Assembly (NCBI RefSeq): GCF_900120005.1
Contig: NZ_LT635450.1
Location: 308,996-372,995, forward strand
Origin: Holdemania sp. Marseille-P2844
GTDB lineage: Bacteria; Bacillota_I; Bacilli_A; Erysipelotrichales; Erysipelotrichaceae
Reading direction: 5' to 3'
DNA length: 64,000 bases
The position numbers and the translations under genes are program-made. Shown here in pieces: positions 34,373 through 41,850 of the stretch. Under the pieces are notes generated by a model, which saw nothing but the letters and a program-made list of their open reading frames with translations, was not told the origin of the DNA and made no database searches. Each line of letters begins with the position of its first letter. Within the stretch, counting starts at the first letter, position 1.

Positions 34373-34425
34373 TGGTAACATCCTCGCCGTAAGGGCAGCA
34401 CAGCCGCCTTACGGGGGATGTGTTG

Positions 34426-34509
34426 CTATTGCGGTAGGCTATGCTGCCACGCCATTTTCGTATACATATTCGTATTTTTGATTTCTTCGGAGACTATTTC
34501 TTCGTCCAT
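34426..34509 (-). CDS. 27-residue short open reading frame (possible leader peptide)
   Basis: ATG at 34509, preceded by a near-perfect AGGAGGTGTGCATC, encodes MDEEIVSEEIKNTNMYTKMA and 7 more residues before TAG. Directly after the stop is the 34387-34414 hairpin, and further on the 34165-34212 terminator-like hairpin and the sigma-like gene. The layout is that of a leader peptide with attenuation, as known for Tn916. The function is inferred only from this layout. Confidence 0.5.
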   Translation of the reverse strand: MDEEIVSEEIKNTNMYTKMAWQHSLPQ

Positions 34510-34588
34510 GATGCACACCTCCTGACTGTTGAAAGATGTCTTGTTTTATTGTCTTTTTTCATATTCAGGGTTATTATGTCGAACAGAT

Positions 34589-34632
34589 AAAAAAGAGAGC
34601 GCCCAATCTGCTTTTACAGATCGGACGCTCTC
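34589..34632 (-). terminator. Terminator of the surface-protein/sortase operon
   Basis: Minus strand GAGAGCGTCCGATCTG-TAAAAG-CAGATTGGGCGCTCTC, then TTTTTT. Very strong. Confidence 0.92.
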
Positions 34633-34707
34633 CGTATATTCAATGCCGATGGTCGGCACCCTGGGCTATTCAATTTCATCTTAGATGCCTCCTTTCGGCA
34701 AACAGGA

Positions 34708-35520
34708 TTATGGGTTGCTTTCCACGCCTATCACGATGATCCGGTCACTTTTGGTTGCTCCGTAGCAGGTGGACAGCGTAAGGAGCTGCTGACCGTATTC
34801 GGGCGTGATGCTGGTGTCATACAAGGCACGGCGCTTTATTTCAGCAATTTTGTTATTATAATCAGTTTCATCGGCGGCAGTATGGAAGTCATACCAGCCG
34901 TCGTTATTTTTCACATACACTACTGCAAAAACAGTATACAGTTTCAGTCCCCGTGCGGTCTCAAACTCAATAACCGGATGTTCTGTGAAGTAATCCTCGT
35001 TTCGGTACTGCGTCACATCGGAGAACATGGTGCCATTTCTCATGTTGTGACCGTAGATGATCAAGTTGTCACAGTCCAGCGTGTTATCGCCGTCAAGAAA
35101 GGGGATACCGGCATTGCTGTACTCTTTATCAAAATTCAGCCGCAGATAGCGTTGCGGTTCGCTGGGCGTGTGCATCACGGGATAATCCACCGCCGTGTCC
35201 TCGATATACACCCAGCCGATGCAGTCTGCGTTTTTCTCAAACAGCGGTGTAAGGTTACGGGTAAACACGGGCGCAGGTTCCTGCGGCTCGGTTACTTCGA
35301 TCACTTCGGCTTCTTCGACGCTTGCGGTTTCGCTGTTTTCCGGTTCGGTTATATCCTCAGATTTATCAGGGACGGTAACATCGGCAATAAGGTCTGCAAG
35401 CTCATTGAAATCGTCGATCTCCTGCTGGCGGTCTTTGACCTCGCCAATGATCATTATGATTGCCACGACCATGACTGCAGCAAAAAAGAGAGTCAAGAAT
35501 GGCAATATTTTCTTAACCAT
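34708..35520 (-). CDS. Class B sortase (cargo module)
   Basis: A 270-residue membrane-anchored transpeptidase that links surface proteins to the cell wall. One N-terminal membrane helix (about 5-25), an acidic stalk rich in Glu/Pro/Thr (about 30-85), then the sortase B fold with YGHNM (catalytic His), TLSTC (catalytic Cys) and KSDRIIVIG (Arg). AAAGGAGGGTCTTGA precedes the ATG. It is the last gene of the unit starting at the two-TM protein at 39246, behind a surface protein ending in SPQTG, its likely substrate. Confidence 0.93.
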   Translation of the reverse strand: MVKKILPFLTLFFAAVMVVAIIMIIGEVKDRQQEIDDFNELADLIADVTVPDKSEDITEPENSETASVEEAEVIEVTEPQEPAPVFTRNLTPLFEKNADCIGWVYIEDTAVDYPVMHTPSEPQRYLRLNFDKEYSNAGIPFLDGDNTLDCDNLIIYGHNMRNGTMFSDVTQYRNEDYFTEHPVIEFETARGLKLYTVFAVVYVKNNDGWYDFHTAADETDYNNKIAEIKRRALYDTSITPEYGQQLLTLSTCYGATKSDRIIVIGVESNP

Positions 35521-35559
35521 TCAAGACCCTCCTTTATTGGTCAAGGTTATTGCTTTCAT

Positions 35560-36033
35560 TTATTTGTTTTCGATCCTTGTCAATTCATAAGTGCCGCCGA
35601 TGGTTCCTTCGCCGCCTACAAGGGTCATTTTGTCATCATCAACCGTAAAAGTATAACTGCCGTCGTGGACGGATTCGTTTTCATAGTCGATGTGGATCTG
35701 ATCTTTTTCAATCGTATAGGTAAACACATAGGACGTACCCGGCAAAATCATCATGCCGCTTCCGTCATCGTAAAACTCATAAAAGGTCGTGCCATCCACA
35801 TCCCATTTTCCAATAATGGAATTCGAAGCGCCGGAACAGCCCTTACAAATCAGCACGATAATAAGGATCAGTATAGCCAGCGCAATAGCGGCGAGGATAC
35901 CTCGCTGCATCATAATCTGGCGGTGGCGTTTTTTCTTTCTGCGCAGTCTTTCCGCATTGCTGAGATATCGTCCACCATTTGACCTCTGCGACGGATAGGT
36001 ACGTTCTGCGGGCTGGTTGTTTTGCTCGTTCAT
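35560..36033 (-). CDS. Membrane-anchored DUF5640-like protein
   Basis: A 157-residue protein: a basic cytoplasmic N-terminus (RLRRKKKRHRQ), one membrane helix (about 45-65) and an extracellular lipocalin-like beta domain (SIIGKWDVDGTTFYEFYDDG ...). Such domains occur with sortase and surface proteins in gut Firmicutes; the function is unknown. TTTGGAGAGATTAT precedes the ATG. It sits between the surface protein and the sortase on the same strand. Confidence 0.72.
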   Translation of the reverse strand: MNEQNNQPAERTYPSQRSNGGRYLSNAERLRRKKKRHRQIMMQRGILAAIALAILILIIVLICKGCSGASNSIIGKWDVDGTTFYEFYDDGSGMMILPGTSYVFTYTIEKDQIHIDYENESVHDGSYTFTVDDDKMTLVGGEGTIGGTYELTRIENK

Positions 36034-36062
36034 ATAATCTCTCCAAACTTATACCCACCATA

Positions 36063-36096
36063 AAGGGCGGTGGCGGAATTGACCGTCACCGCCCTT
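36063..36096 (-). terminator. Hairpin behind the surface-protein gene
   Basis: AAGGGCGGTG pairs with CACCGCCCTT across a 14-base loop. It lacks a long T run, so it may only reduce read-through or protect the mRNA end. Confidence 0.5.
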
Positions 36097-36118
36097 CGTT
36101 TAAAGGTGTGGTATCAAT

Positions 36119-38911
36119 TTACTTTACGGAAAATTTCTTTTTTCCGAATACAGTTGTTGCTACTACGCCTGCACCGCTGATGAACAGCAGAGCGATCCAA
36201 AGGAACATATTGCTGTTATCACCAGTCTGCGGAGATTTGGTATCATCAGTCAGTTTGGCAATCACGGTTGCGGCCTTTGTGATTTCATTCTTTGCATCCG
36301 CATCCGAGAAATACTTGCCGCAGTCCTCGCAATACCAATACTCAATATTTCCCTCCGCGTTTTTCGTCGCCGCCTTCGCTTTGATGTGCTTGAGGTCGGT
36401 ATGGTTGTTGGCGTTGATCTCACCATAGGCTGTACCGCAAACCTCACACTTTGCTTTTTCGGTACAGGTAGCCGTACCGCCAGTATGTCCGTCATTGACA
36501 GTCACGGTCATTTCAGCCTTGTTTCCTGCCTTGTCGGTTACAACAATGGTCTGTTTGCCATCAGCCGGCGAAAGAGTAAATTTCCCGTCCGTGAGGGTAA
36601 CAGCCGTTCCGTCCATGGTGACGCTGTCAACATACTTTTCATCAATCGTAACCGTCTGCGCTTCACAATAGGTCTTGCCGTCTATAATGCCGGAAATCAA
36701 AGGATCAACATTATCCAGCACAACGCCGTTGGAATTGATATAGCAGATGTTACCGGAGCTATCGGTCAGCTTTGCGTAGATCACATATTCGTTATTCGGT
36801 TCAATGTAAAACGCACCCGTGTATGCAGTAAATACGCTGGCGTTCAGTTCGTCAACGGTAAGCTCCTTGTCGCTTAACAAATAGGTAATGGTAACATTAT
36901 CACCGCTGTTGTCGCTTGCCGTGATCGTCACTTTCTGTGTATCCTTAAAGAACAAGCCAAAGGTAATGTTGTTAAAGAACGTATTCCATTTGCTTTTGTC
37001 AACCGTAATTTCGCCTGTCGGGCAGGTAACATCTTTCCACTTTGCGTAGAGCGTCAGGCTCTCGGTGACGGTGGTGGTGAAGTCATACTCTGTGGTGCAA
37101 CCCGCTTCAGTGTACCAGCCGCCAAAGGTGTAGCCCTCGTAGGTGGGAGCGGTGGGTTCGGTTACCGTGCCGCCGTGGCTGACAGTCTGGCTGTCCACCT
37201 TGCTTCCGCCCTGGCTGTCAAAGGTGACCGTGTAAGTATTCAGCGTCCACTTTGCGTAGAGCGTCAGGCTCTCGGTGACGGTGGTGGTGAAGTCATACTC
37301 TGTGGTGCAACCCGCTTCAGTGTACCAGCCGCCAAAGGTGTAGCCCTCGTAGGTGGGAGCGGTGGGTTCGGTTACCGTGCCGCCGTGGCTGACAGTCTGG
37401 CTGTCTACCTTGCTTCCGCCCTGGCTGTCAAAGGTGACCGTGTAAGTATTCAGCGTCCACTTTGCGTAGAGCGTCAGGCTCTCGGTGACGGCGGTGGTGA
37501 AGTCATACTCTGTGGTGCAACCCGCTTCAGTGTACCAGCCGCCAAAGGTGTAGCCCTCGTAGGTGGGAGCAGTGGGTTCGGTTACCGTGCCGCCGTGGCT
37601 GACAGTCTGGCTGTCTACCTTGCTTCCGCCCTGGCTGTCAAAGGTGACCGTGTAAGTATTCAGCGTCAGCGCAGGCGTGCCAAGTTCACAGGTTATCTGG
37701 AGCTGAATCGGCACACTATCTCTGGTTGCAATCGTACAATCTTCCGGCGTCTTGCCGTTCATGGTGACAGCCGGCGCCAGCTCCAGACCTTTGTTGTCCA
37801 GACACAGCCAGAGTGTATACTGCGTGCCGGCCTGAAACACTTCGGTTTCACCCATGGGGCGCCACTGGTAGCCCTCTATATAAAAAACATATTTTGACCA
37901 GCCAATATCCTGAATATCGTCGGCGCTGAATTCGACGCCCGGTATCGTGGATTCAAAGCTGTAGGTGATGTCGTTCGGCGTATTGCCCACCTCGAAGCCG
38001 TCGACCGTGACGGCGAGGGCCGGCGCCACCGGCGTGCCGAATTCACAATCCATCATGATACTCCGATCGCCCGTGTTGAACCCGCAAGACTCCGGTGTTT
38101 TGCCGTTTATCGTGACAGCCGGCAGTTCAGAAAGACCCTTGTCTTTCAGTTCGAGTACGAGCTGATAGCGCGTGCCTGCCTCGAACCACTCATCGTCATA
38201 AATAATACTTTCCCACCCGCCGATTTCTTCGACGTATTTGTTCCAAGCAATCAACGCCACATCGTCTTTGCCGAAGGTGACGCCCGGGATCGTGGATTCG
38301 AAGCTGTAGGTGCAGTCGGCCGGCGTTTTGCCCACCTCGAAGCCGTTGACCGTGATGGCGAGGCCGCCCGTTTCGCCGGCGGATAAAGGCTTATACGTTG
38401 CAGTCACACTTACCGGCCCTGCAGGCATGGTAAAGGTGGTCGTTGCACTGTTTGCGTCTGCAAGGGTAACATTGCTGCCACTCTCTACAATCCACTTATC
38501 AAATACCATGGCGTCAGAAGGGTCCATACCGTCAGGAGGCGAATCTGCGGTCAGGGTAACCCTTGTACCCTCTGCTGCTTCGCTGATTTCAGTGCCGCAT
38601 GCGGTTGCTTTACCGTTTGTTACGGTAATGCCGCTTTCCGGTAATTCAAGAGAGCGTTGAAGTTCTGTCAAATCGCTGTAGTTTACCACGCCGTCTCCAT
38701 TAAAATCTGCGACAACGAGTTGTTCATTGATGAAACTTTCAAGACCTTCAAGATAATTTTGAAGGAGGATGGCGTCTCTTTTCGTAACTGATCCGTCTCC
38801 GTTTATATCGCCTACTATGGTATCGAGCGGCACATCCGCAAAAGCCGTCACCGGGCAGAGCATCAGCACCATGCAAAGGGTAAGCAGGATGCTCAAAATT
38901 CGTTTTTTCAT
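36119..38911 (-). CDS. Large sortase-anchored surface protein with dockerin and InlB-type repeats
   Basis: A 930-residue exported protein. In order: signal peptide (1-25, AFA); a dockerin-like pair of calcium loops (about 34-88, GDINGDGSVTKRDA and ADFNGDGVVNYSDL); a beta domain; two related domains of about 110 residues (183-290 and 295-410, each with TYSFESTIPGV); three nearly identical 70-residue Listeria-Bacteroides (InlB B) repeats (415-624); Ig-like parts; a Cys-containing segment; then SPQTGD, a membrane helix and a basic tail. SPQTG is a type of motif known to be used by sortase B of Clostridioides difficile. It is probably an adhesin displayed by ICE-carrying cells. Confidence 0.9.
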   Translation of the reverse strand: MKKRILSILLTLCMVLMLCPVTAFADVPLDTIVGDINGDGSVTKRDAILLQNYLEGLESFINEQLVVADFNGDGVVNYSDLTELQRSLELPESGITVTNGKATACGTEISEAAEGTRVTLTADSPPDGMDPSDAMVFDKWIVESGSNVTLADANSATTTFTMPAGPVSVTATYKPLSAGETGGLAITVNGFEVGKTPADCTYSFESTIPGVTFGKDDVALIAWNKYVEEIGGWESIIYDDEWFEAGTRYQLVLELKDKGLSELPAVTINGKTPESCGFNTGDRSIMMDCEFGTPVAPALAVTVDGFEVGNTPNDITYSFESTIPGVEFSADDIQDIGWSKYVFYIEGYQWRPMGETEVFQAGTQYTLWLCLDNKGLELAPAVTMNGKTPEDCTIATRDSVPIQLQITCELGTPALTLNTYTVTFDSQGGSKVDSQTVSHGGTVTEPTAPTYEGYTFGGWYTEAGCTTEYDFTTAVTESLTLYAKWTLNTYTVTFDSQGGSKVDSQTVSHGGTVTEPTAPTYEGYTFGGWYTEAGCTTEYDFTTTVTESLTLYAKWTLNTYTVTFDSQGGSKVDSQTVSHGGTVTEPTAPTYEGYTFGGWYTEAGCTTEYDFTTTVTESLTLYAKWKDVTCPTGEITVDKSKWNTFFNNITFGLFFKDTQKVTITASDNSGDNVTITYLLSDKELTVDELNASVFTAYTGAFYIEPNNEYVIYAKLTDSSGNICYINSNGVVLDNVDPLISGIIDGKTYCEAQTVTIDEKYVDSVTMDGTAVTLTDGKFTLSPADGKQTIVVTDKAGNKAEMTVTVNDGHTGGTATCTEKAKCEVCGTAYGEINANNHTDLKHIKAKAATKNAEGNIEYWYCEDCGKYFSDADAKNEITKAATVIAKLTDDTKSPQTGDNSNMFLWIALLFISGAGVVATTVFGKKKFSVK
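37038..37667 (-). repeat. Three tandem 210-bp repeats inside the surface-protein gene
   Basis: The units at 37038, 37248 and 37458 differ by only a few bases, each encoding one InlB B-repeat. Such near identity invites copy-number change by recombination or slippage. Confidence 0.93.
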
Positions 38912-39246
38912 GTTTGCTCCTCACTTTCTCCCGCATCCTCCGTGCGGTTTGTTTTTTTCTTTTTGAGCCGGATGCAGATCACGGTCAGCGTCACGCCTAC
39001 CACAAAGGCGGCGATGCCGACCACGATGTACGCGCCCGCATCCTCCCGCAGCAGCACCGAGCCGTAGCCCTCCGCCACAGCGGAGACGCCCGGCGCCTGT
39101 ACGCCTTGCAGGAGAACGCTGATACCGGCAAGGAGAAACAGGCCAAACACTGTAAGAGAAAAAAGCTCACGGTTTTCACGCCGCCGCCTGTACCGCCGCG
39201 TCCTGCGGCGGATCTCCCGCACCCGGATTTCCGTCCTACCGGTCAT
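38908..39246 (-). CDS. Small two-TM membrane protein, paralogue of the sigma-linked protein
   Basis: A 112-residue protein: Arg-rich cytoplasmic N-terminus (RRRTRRYRRRR), membrane helix, short extracellular loop (about 30 residues), second helix and a Lys/Glu tail. It resembles the protein encoded at 40658-41008 in layout and in sequence of the loop and second helix (GVS...SL, AFxxGVxxTV). The start is the ATG at 39246 after AGGAGGTTTTGATT. Its stop overlaps the start of the surface-protein gene, so the two are coupled. The function is unknown; it may sense or help export. Confidence 0.72.
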   Translation of the reverse strand: MTGRTEIRVREIRRRTRRYRRRRENRELFSLTVFGLFLLAGISVLLQGVQAPGVSAVAEGYGSVLLREDAGAYIVVGIAAFVVGVTLTVICIRLKKKKTNRTEDAGESEEQT

Positions 39247-39365
39247 AATCAAAACCTCCTTTCGCGTTTTGTCATCGGGGCGTCTTTTGCACCCCTCTAC
39301 TATCCTAAATACAAAAAATCAGAAATCCTCTCACCCAAAATCAAAATTTTTTCAAAAAAATTTTC

Positions 39366-39401
39366 AAAAAAATTGGAGCCGCCCCGATTTGGGACGGCTC
39401 C
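39366..39401 (-). terminator. Terminator of the ECF sigma/PrsW operon
   Basis: Minus strand GGAGCCGTCCC-AAAT-CGGGGCGGCTCC then AATTTTTTT. It separates this operon from the surface-protein operon. Confidence 0.92.
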
Positions 39402-39418
39402 ATGCGCCAGTCAGCGTA

Positions 39419-40060
39419 TTATTTCAAATGAATATTCAGGTTTGGCAAGGACCGCTTTACCACGAACAGACAGGCGATCAGCAGCGACGGGAACAGGTAG
39501 CCCGTCATGTTCCACGGGCTGTCCGCCGTAATGAGCAGGTTATAGATGGCGTGAAAGCCGGTGCAGGCTCCGAGGATGCCCGCCGTGCCGGTCAGCGCCA
39601 GCCAGCGGCGTCGGAACACATAGGAAATACCAAAGCCCGTCAAAATCCCACAGAGGATGTGAATCGCACCGGCGGAGATCCCGCGAATGAGCAGAAAGGT
39701 AAAGTCCTCCGCACCGTTCTCCGTCAGGTAACACACGTTTTCAAAGGTGGCAAAGCCCACGGCAATAGCGATGGCCGCAGACGGCAGCTCTTTTGGCTCC
39801 GGCTCGAAGATCAGAAAGTAGAACAGCAGCGGCAGCAGCTTCATCACTTCCTCGCAGACCGGCGTGATCTCAATGGCGGCAACTGTGGTATCCACGCCGT
39901 AATACCCCATGAAAAAGCTGCTGACGTAGGCACCCAGCAGACAAACGCCCATGCCGACGGTGAGAAACAGCGTAAAGCTGCGGGCGCGGCCTTTCGTGAA
40001 GAACAGGGACAAAATCAGCGGAATGGCAAGACAGATAAAGATATTTTCGATATAGGTCAT
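39419..40060 (-). CDS. PrsW-family intramembrane metalloprotease
   Basis: A 213-residue polytopic membrane protein (about seven helices). It shows all PrsW signatures: PVCEEVMKLLP (Glu70-Glu71), ATFENVCYL (Glu107), HILCGILTG (His134) and GFHAIYN (His170). In Bacillus, PrsW makes the first cut in the anti-sigma factor RsiW and frees SigW. Here it is the last gene of an operon with an ECF sigma factor and small membrane proteins. It overlaps the gene before it by ATGA. A role in releasing this sigma factor is inferred from that. Confidence 0.88.
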   Translation of the reverse strand: MTYIENIFICLAIPLILSLFFTKGRARSFTLFLTVGMGVCLLGAYVSSFFMGYYGVDTTVAAIEITPVCEEVMKLLPLLFYFLIFEPEPKELPSAAIAIAVGFATFENVCYLTENGAEDFTFLLIRGISAGAIHILCGILTGFGISYVFRRRWLALTGTAGILGACTGFHAIYNLLITADSPWNMTGYLFPSLLIACLFVVKRSLPNLNIHLK

Positions 40061-40668
40061 TTCTCCGCCACCTCCCGCAAATTAAGGATCAGCAGCGCCA
40101 CAAGGGAGAGCGTCAGCATAATGTCCACGGCGAAGTAGAGATTGAACCTTGTAAAATCCTCCATGAACGCAGACACAAAAAAGAGGCCCACCTGCAGCGC
40201 GGTGCAGACGGCAAAGCAGACATCTGTCCGCCGGTGCGCCGTACCTCTTTGCAGCCGGAACAGGGACAGATACGCAACTGCACTCACCGGAACCGCGAAC
40301 AGCCCCGACACCAGATAGGACGCCATGAACCGGAAGGCCAGGATAGACGCCGCAATCAGACCCGCACATACAGCGGGGACGGGCAAAACGCAAAGTTTCA
40401 TGCCCTCCGTCCGCATAATTTGGAGCGAAAGAAAGAAAAACCACGATGCGATCCATGATATTTCCGCCACATAGAACACACGCGGAGTGTCGCCGGTGAT
40501 AGCGAGGTGCAGCACATAATACAGCGTTCCCATGAAAAAGCAGGCATAAGCAAGGGCGAGGATCAGGCAGCGGCGGTCTTTGTACCGGAACAGGTGAACC
40601 ACAGCCACCAGCACGGCGCAGGCCAGGACCGCCACCTGAAAAAGATTGTCAATGATTTCAAAGTTCAT
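40057..40668 (-). CDS. Polytopic membrane protein of the sigma operon
   Basis: A 203-residue protein with about six hydrophobic segments and short loops; not recognised. It has no transporter motif. Its start lies within the end of the two-TM gene and its stop overlaps prsW, so all are made together. It may be a sensor or partner for the protease. Confidence 0.7.
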   Translation of the reverse strand: MNFEIIDNLFQVAVLACAVLVAVVHLFRYKDRRCLILALAYACFFMGTLYYVLHLAITGDTPRVFYVAEISWIASWFFFLSLQIMRTEGMKLCVLPVPAVCAGLIAASILAFRFMASYLVSGLFAVPVSAVAYLSLFRLQRGTAHRRTDVCFAVCTALQVGLFFVSAFMEDFTRFNLYFAVDIMLTLSLVALLILNLREVAEK

Positions 40669-41008
40669 CGTCCCTGTCCTCCCGCTGCCTGCGTTCCTTC
40701 CTGCGGCGCAGACGGTACAAAAGCACCGTCACGCACACGCCCAGCAAAAAGGCCAGAAGTCCCATCAGGATATAGCCCAGCGCCGCATGGCTTCCCACAA
40801 GGCTTGCCGCGCCCGAAGCATGGCTTACGCCGCTTTCGGAGACACCCGCCATCAGGCCGGGCATCCACGCGCCAATGCCGACCACCAGCAGCAGACAGGC
40901 CGCTATGCAGGCCGCGTCCAGCCGACGCTGTTTCTTTTTCTGGTTTTCCCGCTTTATTTCTGCCGTCCGTTTGTGAATCAGACGGGTCCGTTCCTCATTC
41001 GTCCGCAT
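40658..41008 (-). CDS. Two-TM membrane protein, candidate anti-sigma factor
   Basis: A 116-residue protein: strongly charged cytoplasmic N-terminus of about 35 residues, membrane helix, extracellular loop rich in Ala, Gly and Ser (SESGVSHASGAASLVGS), second helix and a basic tail. It directly follows and overlaps the ECF sigma gene by 14 bases, the usual place of an anti-sigma factor, but no zinc anti-sigma motif is seen. AGGAGGGATTTACCT precedes the ATG. It is a paralogue of the protein at 38908-39246. The anti-sigma role is an inference from position only. Confidence 0.62.
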   Translation of the reverse strand: MRTNEERTRLIHKRTAEIKRENQKKKQRRLDAACIAACLLLVVGIGAWMPGLMAGVSESGVSHASGAASLVGSHAALGYILMGLLAFLLGVCVTVLLYRLRRRKERRQREDRDDEL

Positions 41009-41549
41009 AGGTAAATCCCTCCTGCTCTAAAATCGTTTTGAGGCTTTGCTTCCCCCGATAAACCAGATTGGAAATCTGCTTCTCGGTCTGCGCCATAACC
41101 GCCGCCGCGTCCCGGTAGCTCATATTCTCAAAGTAGACAAGGTACAGGGCTTCCCGGTACTCTGCCTTCAGCTTCTCCATTGCGGCGTAAAGCTGCCGGT
41201 CACGCTCGCTGCGAATAAGCTCCGTATCGGCCAGCGTGTCGCTTTTGGGTTCAAAGGTCAGCTCGTCGAAGCGCAGGAAGCGGATGCGGTGTTTCTGCTT
41301 GTGCCGCAGGGCAAGGTTGCGGGCGGTTTTATATAAATACGCCTTAAAGCTGCCCTCATCCTTAATCGGGCGTTCCTTTGCAAAGAGCTGGGAAAAGGCT
41401 TCGATCATCAAGTCCTCGGCCTCGTGAATGTCTTTCAGATAGCCGTTTATGTAGAGCGTCAGCGCATCGCCGTACTTTTCAACCAGCGTGTCGGCGGCCT
41501 TGTCCTCGCCGTCCAGATAACGCCGGTATAATATTTCATCGGAAATCAT
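40995..41549 (-). CDS. ECF-type RNA polymerase sigma factor
   Basis: A 184-residue sigma-70 family protein: region 2 (about 15-85, EAEDLMIEAFSQLFAKE and FKAYLYKTARNLALRHKQK) and region 4 (about 118-172, YREALYLVYFENMSYRDAA, then VMAQTEKQISNLVYRGK). The lack of regions 1 and 3 marks the ECF group. It would direct polymerase to a small set of promoters, perhaps the surface-protein operon behind it. It overlaps both neighbours by a few bases. Confidence 0.9.
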   Translation of the reverse strand: MISDEILYRRYLDGEDKAADTLVEKYGDALTLYINGYLKDIHEAEDLMIEAFSQLFAKERPIKDEGSFKAYLYKTARNLALRHKQKHRIRFLRFDELTFEPKSDTLADTELIRSERDRQLYAAMEKLKAEYREALYLVYFENMSYRDAAAVMAQTEKQISNLVYRGKQSLKTILEQEGFTYADE

Positions 41550-41737
41550 GTCTGCCGCCTCCCTCCGCGTTTTTCTATGCGCGGGTCAGCCGGCTTTTTG
41601 GCGTCCTCCGGGATTGCCCAGGATCGTCCAAAGCGGGACGCGCCGGGGATGCGTCCCTGTGCCACATATTGATTGACACGGCGCTCCGATATACCCCATT
41701 TGTAGGAAGTTTCCCGTATGGAGAGATAACCTTTCAT
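41546..41737 (-). CDS. Small helix-turn-helix DNA-binding protein
   Basis: A 63-residue excisionase/MerR-like winged helix: YLSIRETSYKWGISERRVNQ with a wing GRSWAIPEDAKKP. AAAGGAGAGCGT precedes the ATG. It is the first gene of the ECF sigma operon and its stop overlaps the sigma start (ATGA). It may regulate the operon's own promoter, which lies 39 bases upstream. Confidence 0.8.
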   Translation of the reverse strand: MKGYLSIRETSYKWGISERRVNQYVAQGRIPGASRFGRSWAIPEDAKKPADPRIEKRGGRRQT

Positions 41738-41775
41738 ACGCTCTCCTTTCTAATCGACACAATAATACAAAATAT

Positions 41776-41804
41776 ATTATATACGAATATCCGTAGATTT
41801 GCAA
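41776..41804 (-). promoter_or_regulatory. Promoter of the ECF sigma/PrsW operon
   Basis: TTGCAA (41799-41804), 17 bases, TATAAT (41776-41781) on the minus strand: a housekeeping-type promoter. Confidence 0.75.
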
Positions 41805-41822
41805 GAGATTCAGGAAAATATG

Positions 41823-41848
41823 TAGGCAGCCTCATACGAGGCTACCTA
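41823..41848 (-). terminator. Hairpin behind the CHAP hydrolase gene
   Basis: TAGGTAGCCTC-GTAT-GAGGCTGCCTA on the minus strand, followed by CATATTTTC; it probably ends the transfer operon. Confidence 0.65.
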
Positions 41849-41850
41849 TT

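Noticed and set aside
37038-37667. The regular repeats as a CRISPR array
   Set aside because: The units are 210 bp, directly abutting and in frame within a surface-protein gene; there are no spacers and no cas genes.
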